64,000 nt of DNA from Leifsonia poae (GCF_027921845.1 NZ_BSEN01000006.1:301154-365153), one strand, 5' to 3'. Shown: positions 1 through 9,205, numbered from the stretch's first letter. Translations and numbers: made by a program. Notes: a model not told the origin generated them from the letters alone.

Positions 1-3000
1 CGCGGATTGTCCGCGTACTCGGCGGTTTGCTTTCGGTACTGCGAAGGCGAGGCCGGCGACAAAGGCGACCGCGCCGACGGCGGCGACCCACCAGGGGGTC
101 TCGGCCGGGATCCCGAGATAGACGCTGATGCCGAGGATGCGGGACAGGCCCCAGGGCAGCAGCGCCAACTGGTCGTTCCACAGGGTCAGCGCCTGTTCCA
201 GCCCGATCGCCCCCACGAGCGTCGCGAGGAGTGCGACCGCCGCGCCGGATGCCGCCATGACGATCCCGACCGCCCGCCGACGGCCCCATGAAGGCACGAG
301 CGACCACGCCGCACCGACGATCACCCACGCGAACAGGGCGAACGCCGCGATCGTGTACAGCGACCGGGACACCGGGTCGGTCCAGAACCCGAACCAGTAG
401 CCTCCGGGCCCGGTCGGAAGGAGGACCGCCGAGAGCAGTACGACCCGCAGCAGGCCGGCTCCGCCGACCGCGGCGAGCACGGGCAGTGCGCGGCCGCCGA
501 GCAGGCGGGTCGCTGCGACGAGAGCGGCGACGAACACGGCCCACGCGCCGAGCGTCACGACCAGGTGCGCGGGCGCTGCGAACCAGGTGAGGATGGCGCG
601 GCTGAGCACCAGGGCGACAGCGGGCGTCGCCAGGAGCAGCACACGATCAGCGACGCCCAGACCGGCCACGGCCTCCGCCGCGCGCCAGGGACGGGTGCCC
701 GCGATCACGAGTGCACGGGCGGCACGGGCGCCGGGCCAGCGGGAGACCCGCGACGCGAACCTCCCTTGCACCGGCCCGACGCCTCCCGCGACGGCGCCGT
801 AGGCCAGCCAAAGCACCACCAGTGCCAGCAGAATGCCGGACGCCCACGCCATCGGGAGGTCGCGGTCCGCGCGGTCGAGGCCGAGGTGCGCCGCGGTCAG
901 GTTGTACGCCGGGTAGTACGGGTCGCCGCCGTATTGCGACTCGTGGGCTGACGAGCTGGTGAGGAATGCCGTGCGTGCCGTCTGCCACTCGGCGTAGGCG
1001 GTGGGATCGCCGGTGTCGTTCCACTCCGCCTTGCGGAGGACCATCGCACGATAGTCCCCGAGCATCCGCAGCGTGCTCGCCTCGTACGCGAGTGTCTTCG
1101 TGAACATGCTCCGGAGCGACGGATCCTTCCAGGTCGACGGGTCCGTCGCGCCGACGAGAGCCTGCATTCGGGCGACGGCCGCGTTCGCGACCGCGCCGCC
1201 GTCGATGGCCTCATCGAGGTGGTCGCGGGAGATCGCGTAGATGACGTCGAGTGCCGCGCTGTCGCCTGTCACGATGTCCCACTCGAAGATCCACATCATG
1301 GGCGGCGGTTCGAGCCCGATCGCGAACACCCTCTTGTCGGCGTAGGGACCGATGTACAGGCCCTGCGTGATGGCCTCCCGAGAGCTCGCCATGGCCTCTG
1401 TGATGGCATGGAGGGTGGCGGGGTCGTCCGAGAACCAGCGCCGTGCCCAGCCGGCCGTCACCTCGGCGGGATCGGTGGACGGGTCCCGGGCGAGTCGCAC
1501 GGCGAGGACGGTGTCGAGTTCGGCGAGCTGCCAGAACCCGGTCTTGAGCTCGAGCGAGAGCGGGCCCGCCCGCCATGGACCGCCGTCCTGCGTCCAGGTC
1601 CAGATGCCCTCGATGTGCGGGTTCGCGGCGAGCAGCTCCTGGAACGCGGTGGCGTAGAGCGGGCCGAGGTCGTTCGGGAAGCTGCCGAAGTTCTCGAACT
1701 CGCGTCGGCTCTGGTACTCGATGATGCGTCGCTGGTCGCCGGTCTCGAGTGTCGTGTTGAGAGGGAGATGGCTGTAGAAGTCGCCGAGGGTGTACTTGGT
1801 CGAGACGATCAGGTGCGGGGAGTCGATCCCGTCGAGCACCGCGTGATACGAAGCGGGGTTCGTGTGCATGTCGCCGACCGCTCCGACCCCGACGCTCCAG
1901 CTGCGGAAGATCACCTCCCGGTCGACGTGCTCGGCCTGGGCGAGCAGCGTCGTCAGCATCGTGCGCACAGAAGCGACGGTCGTCACCGCGAGCTCCGACG
2001 TGTAATCCCAGCCCGGCAGGTCGTACACCGAGCCGGCCTCTCCGATCCGGATCAGCACGCCGTCCACGTAGGGCATCGTGCGGTAGAGCTCGTCCAGCCC
2101 TTTCGCGTACACCGACCAGAGGTCGGGGTTCTCGGTGTCGAGGCCGCCGAAGTGCTCGGTCAGGTACGCACGCAACGGCGGGGTGAGGGTGAGCATGTCG
2201 GTGCGGAAGTAGACCTTCAGCCCAGCGTCGTGCGCCGACTCCCACATCGCCCCGAACTCCTGGCGCATCGCCAGCGCCCGGGCGACATGCTCGTCGCCCT
2301 CGTGGTAGACCTGCCGGCCGTCGCCGACGTCGGAGAACGTCAGGTACTCCAGCAGCCCGGGGATGGCGATGGCCGTGTAGCCCTCGGCGAGCAGGTGCCG
2401 TACGTACGTGTCGAACTCGGTGCGTGCCGCGGCCAGCGCCACCGTGTCGACGTACGGCGCGTGCGGCAGGATGGCGTTCTCGAACGCTTTGGAGTTGTGC
2501 GAGTAGTCGTCGCCCTTCGACCATTCCTCTTCGTCGGGAACCACCCCGACGGCTCCGAGGTCGGCCATGCGGAACGGGAGTCGCGACGTGACGGTCTGCC
2601 CGAGCCGGGCGGACACCGACGTGCCGTCGCGCACCGCCGAGGCCAGGTCGTAGACGCCGCGCGCCGCCCCCGCCTCCGTGGCGGCGGAGACGCGGAGGGC
2701 GGAGGCCGTGCCGCTCAAGGTGTAGGTGTCGTCGTCCGCAGCGACGCCGGGAGCTGCGGCTCCGGTCACGTCGACCGACAGGGTCGCAGTTCCGGAGGTC
2801 GTCGCCGCTGAGCCGACGGCGTCGTCGAGCTCGGCGAGGGCGGTGGCGACTCTGGTGCTGCCGGTCGCCGCCGGGTGCAGGACCCGGGGAGGCGCGAGCG
2901 TTGCGGTGGCCGGTGCGACTGAGGGGGTCTCGGCGGGCACGTCGGACGCTTCGGACCGGATGCCGAGCGCGTCGGTGAGGACGAAGGCGATCCCCGCCCC

Positions 3001-3099
3001 GAGGGCCAGCAGGATCGCGAAGGCGACCACGGCGAGGAGGGGACGCCGTGCCGGGTGGGGGTCGCCGGCTGTCCGACGTCGTCGTCGGGGGTGCATCAT
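1..3099 (-). CDS. Membrane-anchored glycoside-hydrolase-like protein with polytopic C-terminus, partial
   Basis: This open frame has no stop before the window edge, so the 3' end of the gene is missing; 1033 codons are visible. Near the N-terminus there is an arginine-rich stretch followed by one hydrophobic segment (about residues 20-42), which is a signal anchor. Residues about 70-160 resemble the small alpha/beta domain that precedes the catalytic barrel in GH67 and GH20 enzymes. Residues about 170-700 look like a TIM-barrel hydrolase, with an IRIGEAG segment near residue 353 and a WTWTQDGGPW segment. From about residue 745 to the edge there are seven or more hydrophobic helices. An outward-facing enzyme on a membrane domain is inferred. 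ATG at 3099 is preceded by an in-frame GTG at 3102, and neither has a clear ribosome binding site. The family assignment is tentative. Confidence 0.6.
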   Translation of the reverse strand, partial: MMHPRRRRRTAGDPHPARRPLLAVVAFAILLALGAGIAFVLTDALGIRSEASDVPAETPSVAPATATLAPPRVLHPAATGSTRVATALAELDDAVGSAATTSGTATLSVDVTGAAAPGVAADDDTYTLSGTASALRVSAATEAGAARGVYDLASAVRDGTSVSARLGQTVTSRLPFRMADLGAVGVVPDEEEWSKGDDYSHNSKAFENAILPHAPYVDTVALAAARTEFDTYVRHLLAEGYTAIAIPGLLEYLTFSDVGDGRQVYHEGDEHVARALAMRQEFGAMWESAHDAGLKVYFRTDMLTLTPPLRAYLTEHFGGLDTENPDLWSVYAKGLDELYRTMPYVDGVLIRIGEAGSVYDLPGWDYTSELAVTTVASVRTMLTTLLAQAEHVDREVIFRSWSVGVGAVGDMHTNPASYHAVLDGIDSPHLIVSTKYTLGDFYSHLPLNTTLETGDQRRIIEYQSRREFENFGSFPNDLGPLYATAFQELLAANPHIEGIWTWTQDGGPWRAGPLSLELKTGFWQLAELDTVLAVRLARDPSTDPAEVTAGWARRWFSDDPATLHAITEAMASSREAITQGLYIGPYADKRVFAIGLEPPPMMWIFEWDIVTGDSAALDVIYAISRDHLDEAIDGGAVANAAVARMQALVGATDPSTWKDPSLRSMFTKTLAYEASTLRMLGDYRAMVLRKAEWNDTGDPTAYAEWQTARTAFLTSSSAHESQYGGDPYYPAYNLTAAHLGLDRADRDLPMAWASGILLALVVLWLAYGAVAGGVGPVQGRFASRVSRWPGARAARALVIAGTRPWRAAEAVAGLGVADRVLLLATPAVALVLSRAILTWFAAPAHLVVTLGAWAVFVAALVAATRLLGGRALPVLAAVGGAGLLRVVLLSAVLLPTGPGGYWFGFWTDPVSRSLYTIAAFALFAWVIVGAAWSLVPSWGRRRAVGIVMAASGAAVALLATLVGAIGLEQALTLWNDQLALLPWGLSRILGISVYLGIPAETPWWVAAVGAVAFVAGLAFAVPKANRRVRGQSA

Positions 3100-3268
3100 C
3101 ACGCGCCGGAGTGTAGCAAGAAATGGGACGGTCGTCCCAGTTCGGCGCGAAGCGCTATTCGGTGTCCCGCCGCCTGCTGATCTCCGACTCCCCTGGCACC
3201 CTCCTGGCCGAATATCCACAGCCCGCGCCCGGCACCAAATGCGTCGGCAGCGGCACCCCAGAGGACCA

Positions 3269-3290
3269 GTTCGAATCCCACGCCCTCCGC
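3269..3290 (+). other. Possible tRNA 3'-end remnant (T-loop and acceptor strand)
   Basis: The run TTCGAATCCCACGCCCTCCG reads like the T-loop, the 3' T-stem strand (CCCAC), the 3' acceptor strand (GCCCTCC) and a discriminator G of a serine-type tRNA. The 5' T-stem strand does not pair and no cloverleaf lies upstream, so this is not a whole tRNA. Such remnants can mark an attachment site left by integration. Otherwise the 345-base gap 3100-3444 holds only the stem-loop at 3406-3437. Confidence 0.3.
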
Positions 3291-3405
3291 TTGGCGGAAC
3301 AAACTCCGGGATGGCCGAGCCTATGAGCAAATGCAGCGACTCCGTCTAGAGGCCGATACTGGCCCCCTCTGAAGTCGGTCGAAGTCCGTTCGGTGAGGGT
3401 TCGGA

Positions 3406-3437
3406 CGAGGGCGGCGACGCTGCAGTCGTCGCCCTCG
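3406..3437 (-). terminator. Stem-loop terminator after the GH141-like gene
   Basis: Arms at 3406-3418 and 3425-3437 pair over 13 positions with one mismatch, around a 6-base loop. The structure starts 8 bases past the stop codon of the leftward gene ending at 3445. There is no long T-run, as is common in high-GC actinobacteria. Confidence 0.6.
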
Positions 3438-3444
3438 CCTGGGC

Positions 3445-6105
3445 TCAGTGCCTGGTTGTGTTGTCGATCGAGAACGAGTCGAACTGGTTGATCGCCGACT
3501 GTGCGACATCGTGCGAGGTCGAGAAGATTCCCGCATCCTGCGTCGCGGCAGCGGACGCCAGCGTCACCGGCGTCCCGACGGACACGAAGTTCGCGCCATC
3601 GTACGAGTACGCAGCCGAGAACGACGTGCCTGCGCGGGTCAACTGCACCCAGATCGGCCGATAGATGTCGATGTTCGCCTGGACTTGGGCATCGATGTAG
3701 CCATCACCGTTCGAATCCCATGCGAACACCACACCGTTCCTGGCGGTGACGGCGACCACGGCGTATCCGGCAGACGCCCCCGCCTTCGTCATGTCGTTGC
3801 GCACCATGACCCCGGACTTCGCCCAGGCATTGGCATCGTTGACCGATACCACGCGTGTAGTGACGGTCGAGCCGTCAGCGAAGGAGCCCGCACGGTAGAT
3901 CGCACCGAACTGGTCGTCGTGCTGGCCGCCGGCTCCCCAGATGTCCGCGCCCCGTGCGGCAACCCCGAAGGCGCCGCCGTGCTGGCCGAACACTGAGGAA
4001 GCCGCCGACGCGCCCGCGGTGCTCAGCCCGGAGTCAACCGGAGCGGTCGCCGGGCAGCCGGTGAAGCCGAACAGGTTCGCGTTGAGCGACGTGCGGTACT
4101 GGGCAGCGACTCCAGCGCCACAGATCACCGCCTGCGCGTCCGCCGGCCAGTTGGCGCCCGTCACCTTCACGTTGTTGGTCAGCGTGTTGTTGTGGGCGGC
4201 TGCGTTCGGAGCGGAAGCACCGCCGCTGTTGTACCAGTTGTTCCGGATGACGTTGTTGCTGGTGTTGTTGCGAAGGCTGTATGCGTTGGTGAATACGAAT
4301 GATCCGCCTTGCACAACGTTGTTCTCGTAGGTCAGCGAGTTGGATCCTTCGTCGAGATACAGACCGACGCCTGAGATGTTGAACAGGTAGTTCTTGTCGA
4401 CGACCGAGCCCGGACTCGCAGACAGGTTGTACACGGATCCGCCGTCAGCGAAGCGCGCCTTGGTATTGTGCACGAGGTTGCCTTCGACCCGGTTGTTCTT
4501 CAGAGTGGTCGGCGTCGTGTAGAGCGGGTTCCACTTGTAGTAGCCGCGGTCCACATAGTCGTTCGAGCCTCCGGCGTCGTTGATTCCCCAGCCGAAGCCG
4601 GTGTCGATGCCGTCGTACGGCACGTTCGAGACCTCGTTGTGGAGGATCTGCGCGTTCGTGACGTAGGTGCTGAGGATGCCGCTGTTGTCCTTGTAATCGA
4701 CGGACACGTGATCGATCGTGTTGTCCTGGATCAGGATGTCCTTGTTCGTCATCCGGACGTCGCTCGGGTGGTGCGCATCGGGGAGGACGCCGCCGACGGA
4801 GACGCCGTGACCGCCGTCCTCGGTGAACCGGTTGCCCACCACGTCGATGTTGCTGGCGCCGAGGCCCACTCCGGAGAGCGTTGCGTTGGCGTCGTTGCCG
4901 ATGCCGAGCGCTGACTGGCCGAGGTTGGTGAACGTGTTGCCGGTGAACGAGACCCGGTTGGCGGCGGACACCTGAACAGCGGCCGGCTCCTGGTACCAGT
5001 TCGTTCGGGCTCGTTCGAACATCTCGCAGCCACGCGAGCAGCTCGTGAATGCGTCGGTGGGGCGGTAGTCGTAGGTGCCCTTGATGTACGTTCCGTTCTG
5101 CTGGTCGGCGTAGCCGTCGGTCGACGGGCCGAGCCAGGAAGTGCCCGAGAACTGGATGCCGGCGAAGGCGAGACCCGTGACCGGCTTGTCATATGTGCCG
5201 CTCACGCTGATGAGGGACTGCAGGTGCGGAAGCTCCACGTCGAGCGTGTTGGGGTCGACCCCCGGCGCCGGCTTGTAGTACAGCTTTCCCGCTGCCGGGT
5301 CGATGTACCACTGCCCGGTGGAGGTGAGGAATCGCAGCGAGTTGTCCAGGTACCAGCTCGGTCCGGCGAGGAACGAGTTCTGGACGGTGTCCCAGCCCCA
5401 CGTGTTGTTGTCCCAGGCCGGTTGCTTCATCGTGATCTGGGTGGGGCTGATGCTCTGCACAGGAGAGTAGCGGTTGGTGAAGTCGCCCAGCGACTCGAAC
5501 TCGATGCGCCCCTGGCCGGGGAGAGTGGCGAGGTAGCTGAGCGCCGGGTTCTTGATGGTGAGACCGGTCGCCGTCGGCGTGACATCGGAATTGGCGAGCT
5601 TGATTGCGGCGCGTGGAGCGGTAACGCCGTTCACATAGAGCTGGCGGGTGTCGAGTCCCGCGGGGGTGTCGGTTTCCCAGATGCCGGTGCCCGCGTCGGA
5701 CTTGGACCATCCGGTTACCTGGGATGCGCCGGTGATCACCGGGTGCGCGCCGGGTGCCGCGGTCCAGGTGACGGTGTTGTCCCCGCCGCCGTCACCAGCG
5801 TCGAAGGTCAGGGGCTGCGAGAGCCGGTAAGTGCCGTCGGCCAGCTGTACGGTCACGTCGCCGTGCTTCACGGCCGGGCGCAGCACGTGCTGGGCGCGTT
5901 CGAGAGAGCAGGGCATGGATGCGCTGCAATGCCCAGCGTTCTTGCCATCGGGTGCCGCGTAGTAGATGGACGACGGTGCCGCCTGCGCTTCAAGCGGTAT
6001 CAACGCAGATGCGATGACGACGCCGGCCCCGAGGAGCGCGAGCATGGCCGACCTGCGTCCCCTTTGCCGTTTCGTCGATCGGTGCGTGTCTGACATCAAT
6101 GTCAT
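3445..6105 (-). CDS. Secreted right-handed beta-helix carbohydrate-active enzyme (GH141-like) with C-terminal jelly-roll domain
   Basis: This 886-residue exported protein has an RGRR-rich n-region, a hydrophobic core and an AQA-AP cleavage site near residue 43. The next part (IYYAAPDGKNAGHCSASMPC, then DGTYRLSQPLTF) is the usual opening of a parallel beta-helix enzyme. Many short N-rich turns (NTFTN, NRFTED, NNRVEGN, NNVVQGG) continue to about residue 660. The last 200 residues look like a concanavalin/DUF1349-type beta-sandwich, probably for sugar binding. The general layout fits GH141 (alpha-L-fucosidase/xylanase, known from rhamnogalacturonan II degradation) better than a pectate lyase. 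It sits beside an L-fucose-type oxidative pathway and has its own operator at 6157-6170, so release of the sugar used by that pathway is the inferred role. An AGGAAG site lies upstream of the first ATG; the fourth codon is also ATG. Confidence 0.72.
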   Translation of the reverse strand: MTLMSDTHRSTKRQRGRRSAMLALLGAGVVIASALIPLEAQAAPSSIYYAAPDGKNAGHCSASMPCSLERAQHVLRPAVKHGDVTVQLADGTYRLSQPLTFDAGDGGGDNTVTWTAAPGAHPVITGASQVTGWSKSDAGTGIWETDTPAGLDTRQLYVNGVTAPRAAIKLANSDVTPTATGLTIKNPALSYLATLPGQGRIEFESLGDFTNRYSPVQSISPTQITMKQPAWDNNTWGWDTVQNSFLAGPSWYLDNSLRFLTSTGQWYIDPAAGKLYYKPAPGVDPNTLDVELPHLQSLISVSGTYDKPVTGLAFAGIQFSGTSWLGPSTDGYADQQNGTYIKGTYDYRPTDAFTSCSRGCEMFERARTNWYQEPAAVQVSAANRVSFTGNTFTNLGQSALGIGNDANATLSGVGLGASNIDVVGNRFTEDGGHGVSVGGVLPDAHHPSDVRMTNKDILIQDNTIDHVSVDYKDNSGILSTYVTNAQILHNEVSNVPYDGIDTGFGWGINDAGGSNDYVDRGYYKWNPLYTTPTTLKNNRVEGNLVHNTKARFADGGSVYNLSASPGSVVDKNYLFNISGVGLYLDEGSNSLTYENNVVQGGSFVFTNAYSLRNNTSNNVIRNNWYNSGGASAPNAAAHNNTLTNNVKVTGANWPADAQAVICGAGVAAQYRTSLNANLFGFTGCPATAPVDSGLSTAGASAASSVFGQHGGAFGVAARGADIWGAGGQHDDQFGAIYRAGSFADGSTVTTRVVSVNDANAWAKSGVMVRNDMTKAGASAGYAVVAVTARNGVVFAWDSNGDGYIDAQVQANIDIYRPIWVQLTRAGTSFSAAYSYDGANFVSVGTPVTLASAAATQDAGIFSTSHDVAQSAINQFDSFSIDNTTRH

Positions 6106-6156
6106 GTTCGATCGCTTCCTGTGATGGAGGGCGTCGGTGCCCCCGCAACAGGGTTA

Positions 6157-6170
6157 TCATACGTATGATG
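6157..6170. promoter_or_regulatory. GntR/FadR-type operator, site 1
   Basis: ATCATACGTATGAT is a perfect 14-base palindrome 51 bases upstream of the start of the leftward beta-helix enzyme gene. On the minus strand its TATGAT half could also be the -10 box, so binding would block the promoter. Near copies occur at 7262, 9192 and 15641. Confidence 0.72.
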
Positions 6171-6202
6171 TTTCTCGCAAGGGACGTGTGATGTTTGCGA
6201 AG

Positions 6203-7207
6203 TCAGAGTCTCGCGGTGAGGCGAGCGGGATCGGGAGCAAGTCCCGTCGCGTCGAGTTCCTCCCAGAGCGACTCGGGAATGGCCAGGTTGTATCGCGCAA
6301 CCGTGCTGCGCACATGCTCGTCGGTGCGCATGCCCGTGACGACCGAGACCACGGCGGGGTGGCGCAGCGGGTACTGGATCGCGGCCGCCGGAAGCGTGGC
6401 GCCGTGCCGGGCGCAGACCTCCATGATCCGAGCGGCGCGCTCGATGACATCCTCCGGGGCTCGACCATAGTCGTAATGGGCTGCGCGGTCGACGGTCTCG
6501 CTGCTGAGCAGTCCCGAGTTGTACACGGCCGCGGCCACGACGCCGACGCCGCGCTCGTGGGCCATCGGGAGCAGATCGTCTGATGCCGATTGGTCGAGCA
6601 GGGTGAAGCGGCCGGCGACCATGACGATGTCCACATCGGTGCGCCGCACGAACTCGGTCAGCATCGGCGACTGGTTCATGCCGGCCCCGATGGCGCCGAC
6701 GACGCCCTGGTCGCGCAGCTCGATCAGGGCGTCGATACCCGAGGACGACGCGCTCGCCCACTTGTCGTCGGGATCGTGCAGGTAGGCGATGTCGAGTCGG
6801 TCGGTCCCCAGCCGTGTGAGGGACTCCTCCACCGAGCGGAGGATCCCGTCATGGCTGAAATCCCAGACGCGGCGCGTGGTGGCGGGAACGACGAAGCCGT
6901 CGTCATCGAGACGGCCGGCGGTCTCCGGGCTGTCGACGAGAAGGCGGCCGACCTTCGAGGAGATCACGACGTCGTCCCTAGGCGTGTCGTGCAGTGCGCG
7001 GCCGAGCCTGCGTTCGGAGAGGCCGAGGCCGTAGTGCGGCGCGGTGTCGAAATAGTTCATACCCGCGACCCGGGCGGCGGTGACGGCTCGCTGCGCGCTC
7101 TCGTCGGTGGTCTCCACGAAGAGATTGCCGAGCTGGGCCGCGCCGAACCCGAGTTCGGTGAGCTGGTGTCCGGTGCGGATGCTCCTGGTGGGCAGTGTGT
7201 GTGTCAT
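6203..7207 (-). CDS. Aldo/keto reductase, probable aldose (L-fucose-type) 1-dehydrogenase
   Basis: This 334-residue protein belongs to the aldo/keto reductase superfamily, closest in appearance to the D-threo-aldose/L-fucose 1-dehydrogenase group. That group oxidises the sugar to its lactone with NAD(P). The family tetrad is visible as D54 and Y59 in YFDTAPHYG, K85 in SSKVG and H144 in YLHDP. The length is normal. It lies between two copies of the shared operator and is transcribed away from the MDR/SDR pair, sharing the intergenic region 7208-7355 with it. The lactone product would be the substrate of the lactonase at 14039-14875. Catalytic residues make the superfamily certain; the substrate is inferred from the neighbours. 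Confidence 0.82.
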   Translation of the reverse strand: MTHTLPTRSIRTGHQLTELGFGAAQLGNLFVETTDESAQRAVTAARVAGMNYFDTAPHYGLGLSERRLGRALHDTPRDDVVISSKVGRLLVDSPETAGRLDDDGFVVPATTRRVWDFSHDGILRSVEESLTRLGTDRLDIAYLHDPDDKWASASSSGIDALIELRDQGVVGAIGAGMNQSPMLTEFVRRTDVDIVMVAGRFTLLDQSASDDLLPMAHERGVGVVAAAVYNSGLLSSETVDRAAHYDYGRAPEDVIERAARIMEVCARHGATLPAAAIQYPLRHPAVVSVVTGMRTDEHVRSTVARYNLAIPESLWEELDATGLAPDPARLTARL

Positions 7208-7261
7208 CGCCTGATACGCCTTCGTTCGAGTGGAGTTGCCATCGAGAGTCTAATCTCGGAG

Positions 7262-7275
7262 AGCATACGTATTAT
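7262..7275. promoter_or_regulatory. GntR/FadR-type operator, site 2 (divergent promoter region)
   Basis: AGCATACGTATTAT differs from the site-1 palindrome at two positions and keeps the ATACGTAT core. It lies between the divergent aldo/keto reductase (start 7207) and zinc dehydrogenase (start 7356), so one site could control both directions. Confidence 0.62.
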
Positions 7276-7355
7276 GTTTGCGGTGTCGGTTGGATAGGCT
7301 GACGCCCGCCGTCGGCCGTTCGGCCTCGGCGCATGCGAGAGAGGAGCGTCCGGCG

Positions 7356-8372
7356 ATGCTGGCGGCGAACTATAGAGGTGACCGGACCATCACGGTCGAC
7401 GAACGCGAGCCGGACGGACTGCGTCCGGGGGAGGTGCGCATCGGCGTGGCCTTTGTCGGCATCTGCGGAACCGATCTCCATGTATTCCACGGCGACATGG
7501 ATACCCGGGTGACGCGGCCTGCGACCATCGGGCACGAGATGTCGGGCACGATCCTCGAGGTCGCACCGGACGTCGACGGCTGGTCCATCGGCGATGCCGT
7601 GACCGTCATGCCGCTCGCCTGGGACGGAACCTGTCCGGCCTGCCTCGCCGGCAACGAGCACATCTGCCAGAACCTCGACTTCATCGGCATCGACAGCCCT
7701 GGAGCCCTGCAAGAGCAGTGGAACGTTCCGGCCTCGACCCTGGTGCGGCTTCCGGCGGAACTGTCGTTGCGCGACGCGGCCCTCGTCGAGCCGGTGGCCG
7801 TGGCGGTGCACGATGTCCGTCGCTCCGAGCTCGGCCCCGGCGACAAGGCCGTCGTCATCGGTGCCGGGCCCATCGGGGTGCTGATCGCCACCGTCGCTGC
7901 TGCGTTCGGGGCGGATGTCGTGATCTCGGAGCTCGACCCGAATCGGCGGGCCGCCGCCGCGGAGATGGGACTTCAGACGCTGGACCCCTCATCGGTCGAC
8001 CAGGTCGCCTGGGTGGAGCGGTGGACGGGCGGAGCCGGCGCCGACGTCGTGTTCGAGGTCTCGGGCTCGGCGGCCGCTGTCCTCAGTGCGACGAGCCTCG
8101 CCAAGGTGCGGGGCACTCTCGTGGTCGTCGCCATTCACTCGCAGCCGCGGCCCATCGATCTGCACCGCGTCTTCTGGCGGGAGCTGCGCATCCTGGGAGC
8201 GAGGGTCTATCAGCGCCGCGACTTCGAACGAGCGGTCGAACTGGTCGCACAGGGCGCGATCCCTGCCGACAAGCTGATCACGCGGGTCGTCCCCCTGACC
8301 GGGGTGGCCTCTGCTTTCGAGGCGCTGGAGGCCGGTCAGGCCATGAAGCTGCTCGTCGAGGTGCCGCAGTGA
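7356..8372 (+). CDS. Zinc-dependent alcohol/polyol dehydrogenase (MDR family)
   Basis: This 338-residue medium-chain dehydrogenase carries GICGTD (C37, catalytic zinc), GHE (H60, E61) and the nucleotide-binding VIGAGPIG segment (about residues 167-174). The structural-zinc loop reads DGTCPACLAGNEHIC: three of the four usual cysteines are present and Asp90 is at the first position. Sorbitol/butanediol and L-galactonate or L-fuconate-type dehydrogenases share this pattern. ATG 7356 is chosen over the upstream in-frame ATG at 7278 because GAGAGGAG precedes it and homology begins there. It is first in a pair with the SDR gene (4-base overlap) and likely works in the same oxidative sugar pathway; the exact step is unknown. 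Confidence 0.8.
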   Translation: MLAANYRGDRTITVDEREPDGLRPGEVRIGVAFVGICGTDLHVFHGDMDTRVTRPATIGHEMSGTILEVAPDVDGWSIGDAVTVMPLAWDGTCPACLAGNEHICQNLDFIGIDSPGALQEQWNVPASTLVRLPAELSLRDAALVEPVAVAVHDVRRSELGPGDKAVVIGAGPIGVLIATVAAAFGADVVISELDPNRRAAAAEMGLQTLDPSSVDQVAWVERWTGGAGADVVFEVSGSAAAVLSATSLAKVRGTLVVVAIHSQPRPIDLHRVFWRELRILGARVYQRRDFERAVELVAQGAIPADKLITRVVPLTGVASAFEALEAGQAMKLLVEVPQ

Positions 8373-9130
8373 CTCCCTTCGATCTGACCGGCAGGCTCGC
8401 CGTCGTGACCGGAGCCAAACGCGGGATCGGGTTCGCGATCGCGGACGCTCTTGCCGCCGCCGGCGCCGACATCATCGGCGTATCCGCCACACTTGACCCC
8501 CACTCCTCACGCATCGGCGACCGGGTCCGCGAACTGGGCCGGCATTTCGAGGGACACCGTGTCGACTTCGCCGACCGCGGGCAGGTTGTGGAATTCGGCG
8601 CGCGTCTCGCCTCGCAGGAGCGTGCGGTGGACATCCTGGTGAACAACGCCGGGACCATCCGCCGGGCTCCCGCTGCGGATCATCCGCTGGAATGGTTCGA
8701 CGAGGTTCTCGAGGTCGACCTGACCAGCGGCTTCGTGCTAAGTCAGGCACTCGGGCGGCGGATGCTCGACGTCGGTCGCGGCCGCATCATCTTCACTGCG
8801 TCGCTGCTGTCGTTCCAGGGGGGTATCAGCGTGCCCGGATACGCGGCAGCCAAGTCCGGGGTGGCCGGCCTGGTACGCGCCCTGTCGAACGAGTGGGCCG
8901 GCGGGGGCGTGACCGTGAACGGTATTGCGCCCGGCTACATCGCCACTGACAACACGCAGGCGTTGCAGGACGACCCGGACCGATCCCGTTCGATCCTCGA
9001 GCGCATTCCGGCTGGCCGGTGGGGCGACGCGGAGGACCTTGGAGGTGCCGCGGTGTTTCTCGCGTCGGATGCCGCGCGCTATGTCTCGGGGGCGATCCTC
9101 CCCGTCGATGGCGGCTGGCTTGGGCGGTGA
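8369..9130 (+). CDS. Short-chain dehydrogenase (SDR), probable 2-keto-3-deoxy sugar acid or deoxyaldonate dehydrogenase
   Basis: This 253-residue classical SDR has the cofactor loop TGAKRGIG (14-21), NNAG (92-95), catalytic S145, Y158 and K162, and the C-terminal GAILPVDGGW ending. It most resembles 2-deoxy-D-gluconate 3-dehydrogenase (KduD) types. In the known oxidative L-fucose pathway an SDR oxidises 2-keto-3-deoxy-L-fuconate, so this role is inferred here. The GTG start overlaps the stop of the MDR gene as GTGA, implying translational coupling. Confidence 0.82.
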   Translation: MTPFDLTGRLAVVTGAKRGIGFAIADALAAAGADIIGVSATLDPHSSRIGDRVRELGRHFEGHRVDFADRGQVVEFGARLASQERAVDILVNNAGTIRRAPAADHPLEWFDEVLEVDLTSGFVLSQALGRRMLDVGRGRIIFTASLLSFQGGISVPGYAAAKSGVAGLVRALSNEWAGGGVTVNGIAPGYIATDNTQALQDDPDRSRSILERIPAGRWGDAEDLGGAAVFLASDAARYVSGAILPVDGGWLGR

Positions 9131-9191
9131 CCGCCTGCCGTCAGGCGACGGAAGTAACGATCCGGTCTCGCGTTAGAAAACTGTAGTAAAC

Positions 9192-9205
9192 ATCATACGT
9201 ATGTT
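9192..9205. promoter_or_regulatory. GntR/FadR-type operator, site 3, with possible -10 box TATAGT
   Basis: ATCATACGTATGTT differs from the site-1 palindrome at one position. A TATAGT hexamer at 9207-9212 directly follows it and could be the -10 of the importer operon. The ATG inside the operator (9201) is not used as the start; the binding-protein start is at 9267. Confidence 0.68.

Noticed and set aside
1211-2524. Leftward frame of 437 codons overlapping the first gene in another frame
   Set aside because: Arginine-rich shadow; the protein-like reading is in the frame of ATG 3099, which runs off the window edge.
1219-2811. Long rightward frame of 530 codons opposite the first gene
   Set aside because: It lies fully antisense to a leftward frame with recognisable barrel and membrane segments; its own protein is a low-complexity Arg/Val/Asp mixture with no motif.
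3123-3326. Small rightward frame of 67 codons in the 3.1-3.4 kb gap
   Set aside because: It has no ribosome binding site and runs through the tRNA-like remnant; no protein features.
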